This document shows, in pieces, positions 63,242 to 64,000 of a stretch of 64,000 nt of DNA. The notes beneath the pieces are model-generated. The model saw only the letters and a program-made list of their open reading frames with translations, made no database searches and had not been told where the DNA came from. The position numbers and the translations under genes are program-made. Each line of letters begins with the position of its first letter. The first letter of the stretch is position 1. Origin of the DNA: Fratercula arctica (taxonomy: Eukaryota; Chordata; Aves; Charadriiformes; Alcidae). The stretch is from NCBI GenBank assembly GCA_947846985.1, contig CANTUZ010000003.1:95570674-95634673 (forward strand), read 5' to 3'.

Positions 63242-64000
63242 AGGAAAGGGCCCTCCCTGCAGAGACAGAGGAGGGAAGTGGGAGATTTATCTATCTCTCC
63301 CAGCACATCTGCAATCTATTAAATGGTTGCCATGTTCTAATTTAATATTTTGTCTTCTAGTAAAACCTAGTTTTAAAATCTGTCAGTGTTTTAAAATATC
63401 TTTTTTCTTTAAAGAAAAGGGCAGGTGGTTTTACCTCAAGGCTCTGGACAGAGCAAGAAGCCATCAGAATATAACATATGGTTTACTGGCTGGGGAGGAA
63501 GAGGCAAATATACAGGCTAAAAGCCATCATTCTTTTTATGACCTTTAATGATAAGGAAAGAGATAAGGAAAACTATTTTGGAAAAATCTCTTCCCATTAA
63601 TTTGACCAATTTTTGACCCCATTTAGATTTATACAATCCACAACATCCTATAGCAGAGTTCCACAGCTTAATTTTGAGTTGTACAAAAAGTATGCCCTTT
63701 AGCTTGCTTTATTCTTTGCACTGATTTATGTAATTTCGTGTCCTTTTGATGCGATATTGTGAGGAACTGTGAAAACCCTTTTATTTGTCTGAGCATTACT
63801 CTGTTCTGACTCTCCTTGATGGTGGGTTTGCCTGAATAAAGAATCCTAGTTTATGCCGTCACTCTCTGTTCAGAAACTCTCATATGTACCATCATCCTTA
63901 CATACCTTACAGTTTTTGCATACTGTACAATTTTTGCATAGTGTGAAATCCTCTTCTCAGAATTTTGTTTTTTTCTATCCTGAGTAACACAGAAAACATT

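Larger units (their letters stand above)
30872..64000 (+). other. EYS: EYS intron, 5' 33 kb of the intron after the third visible exon
   Basis: Begins at donor GTATTT and runs past the window end. I searched by eye for the next laminin-G exon (an FxGCI-type motif) and did not find it. It contains most of the CR1 copies and four LTR sequences. T-rich, possibly ancient-repeat DNA lies at 33.5-34.7, 38.8-40.6 and 50.6-52 kb; parts of the 38.8-40.6 kb stretch read like an old antisense LINE, but I cannot assign it. 40.8-43.6, 51.9-53.3, 54.4-58.7 and 59.7-64 kb appear as unique intron apart from the small sites listed separately. Confidence 0.7.

Noticed and set aside
1..64000. CRISPR arrays, tRNA, rRNA or a bacterial-type operon
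   Set aside because: No regularly spaced direct repeats with unique spacers, no cloverleaf or rRNA core sequences, and no dense coding were seen. The window is vertebrate intronic DNA.

Overview
The window looks like a piece of a bird genome. It is AT-rich and almost free of protein-coding sequence. The interspersed repeats are mainly 5'-truncated CR1 LINEs, several with the typical ATTCTATG-type 3' tails, plus solo LTRs of families I associate with avian ERVs. I cannot name the species. The wide-scale LTR content suggests a neoavian bird rather than chicken, but that is inference.

The only host gene I can support is EYS (eyes shut homolog), read on the + strand. Three consecutive coding exons (11347-11537, 13280-13371, 30721-30871) have consensus splice sites and compatible reading phases (1-0, 0-2, 2-0). 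Together they encode about 145 residues of a laminin-G-like domain. Their lengths (191, 92, 151 nt) fit human EYS exons 27-29 as I recall them. The rest of the window is intron: the end of the upstream intron (1-11346), a short intron (11538-13279), a 17.3-kb intron (13372-30720), and at least 33 kb of the next intron (30872-64000), in which I did not find the following exon.

Region by region. 1-11.3 kb is mostly unique intron with two CR1 scraps (7.6 and 9.5 kb) and an unexplained GC-rich block (8.34-9.01 kb). 13.4-30.7 kb holds a CR1 at 18.7 kb, a 986-bp solo LTR with an internal degenerate tandem array (23.8-24.8 kb), a tail-to-tail CR1 pair (26.5-27.1 kb) and a quiet stretch that resembles conserved non-coding DNA (27.6-28.4 kb). 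30.9-43 kb contains several CR1 copies and an LTR fragment joined to a CR1. 43.7-50.6 kb is the most repeat-rich part: a long decayed CR1 reverse-transcriptase segment, a second solo LTR splitting an unidentified stretch with weak antisense coding character, another CR1, and a sense-oriented LTR. 53.4-54.4 kb has a second tail-to-tail CR1 pair. 58.7-59.7 kb has a 26-bp perfect palindrome and an intact-looking 723-bp solo LTR flanked by a perfect 5-bp target-site duplication.

I see no operon, CRISPR array, tRNA, rRNA or other organised accessory system. The open reading frames outside EYS and the retroelements are short and unsupported. I do not claim a new biological system here. The points most worth checking are the EYS exons, the LTR structures, the inverted CR1 pairs and the palindrome.
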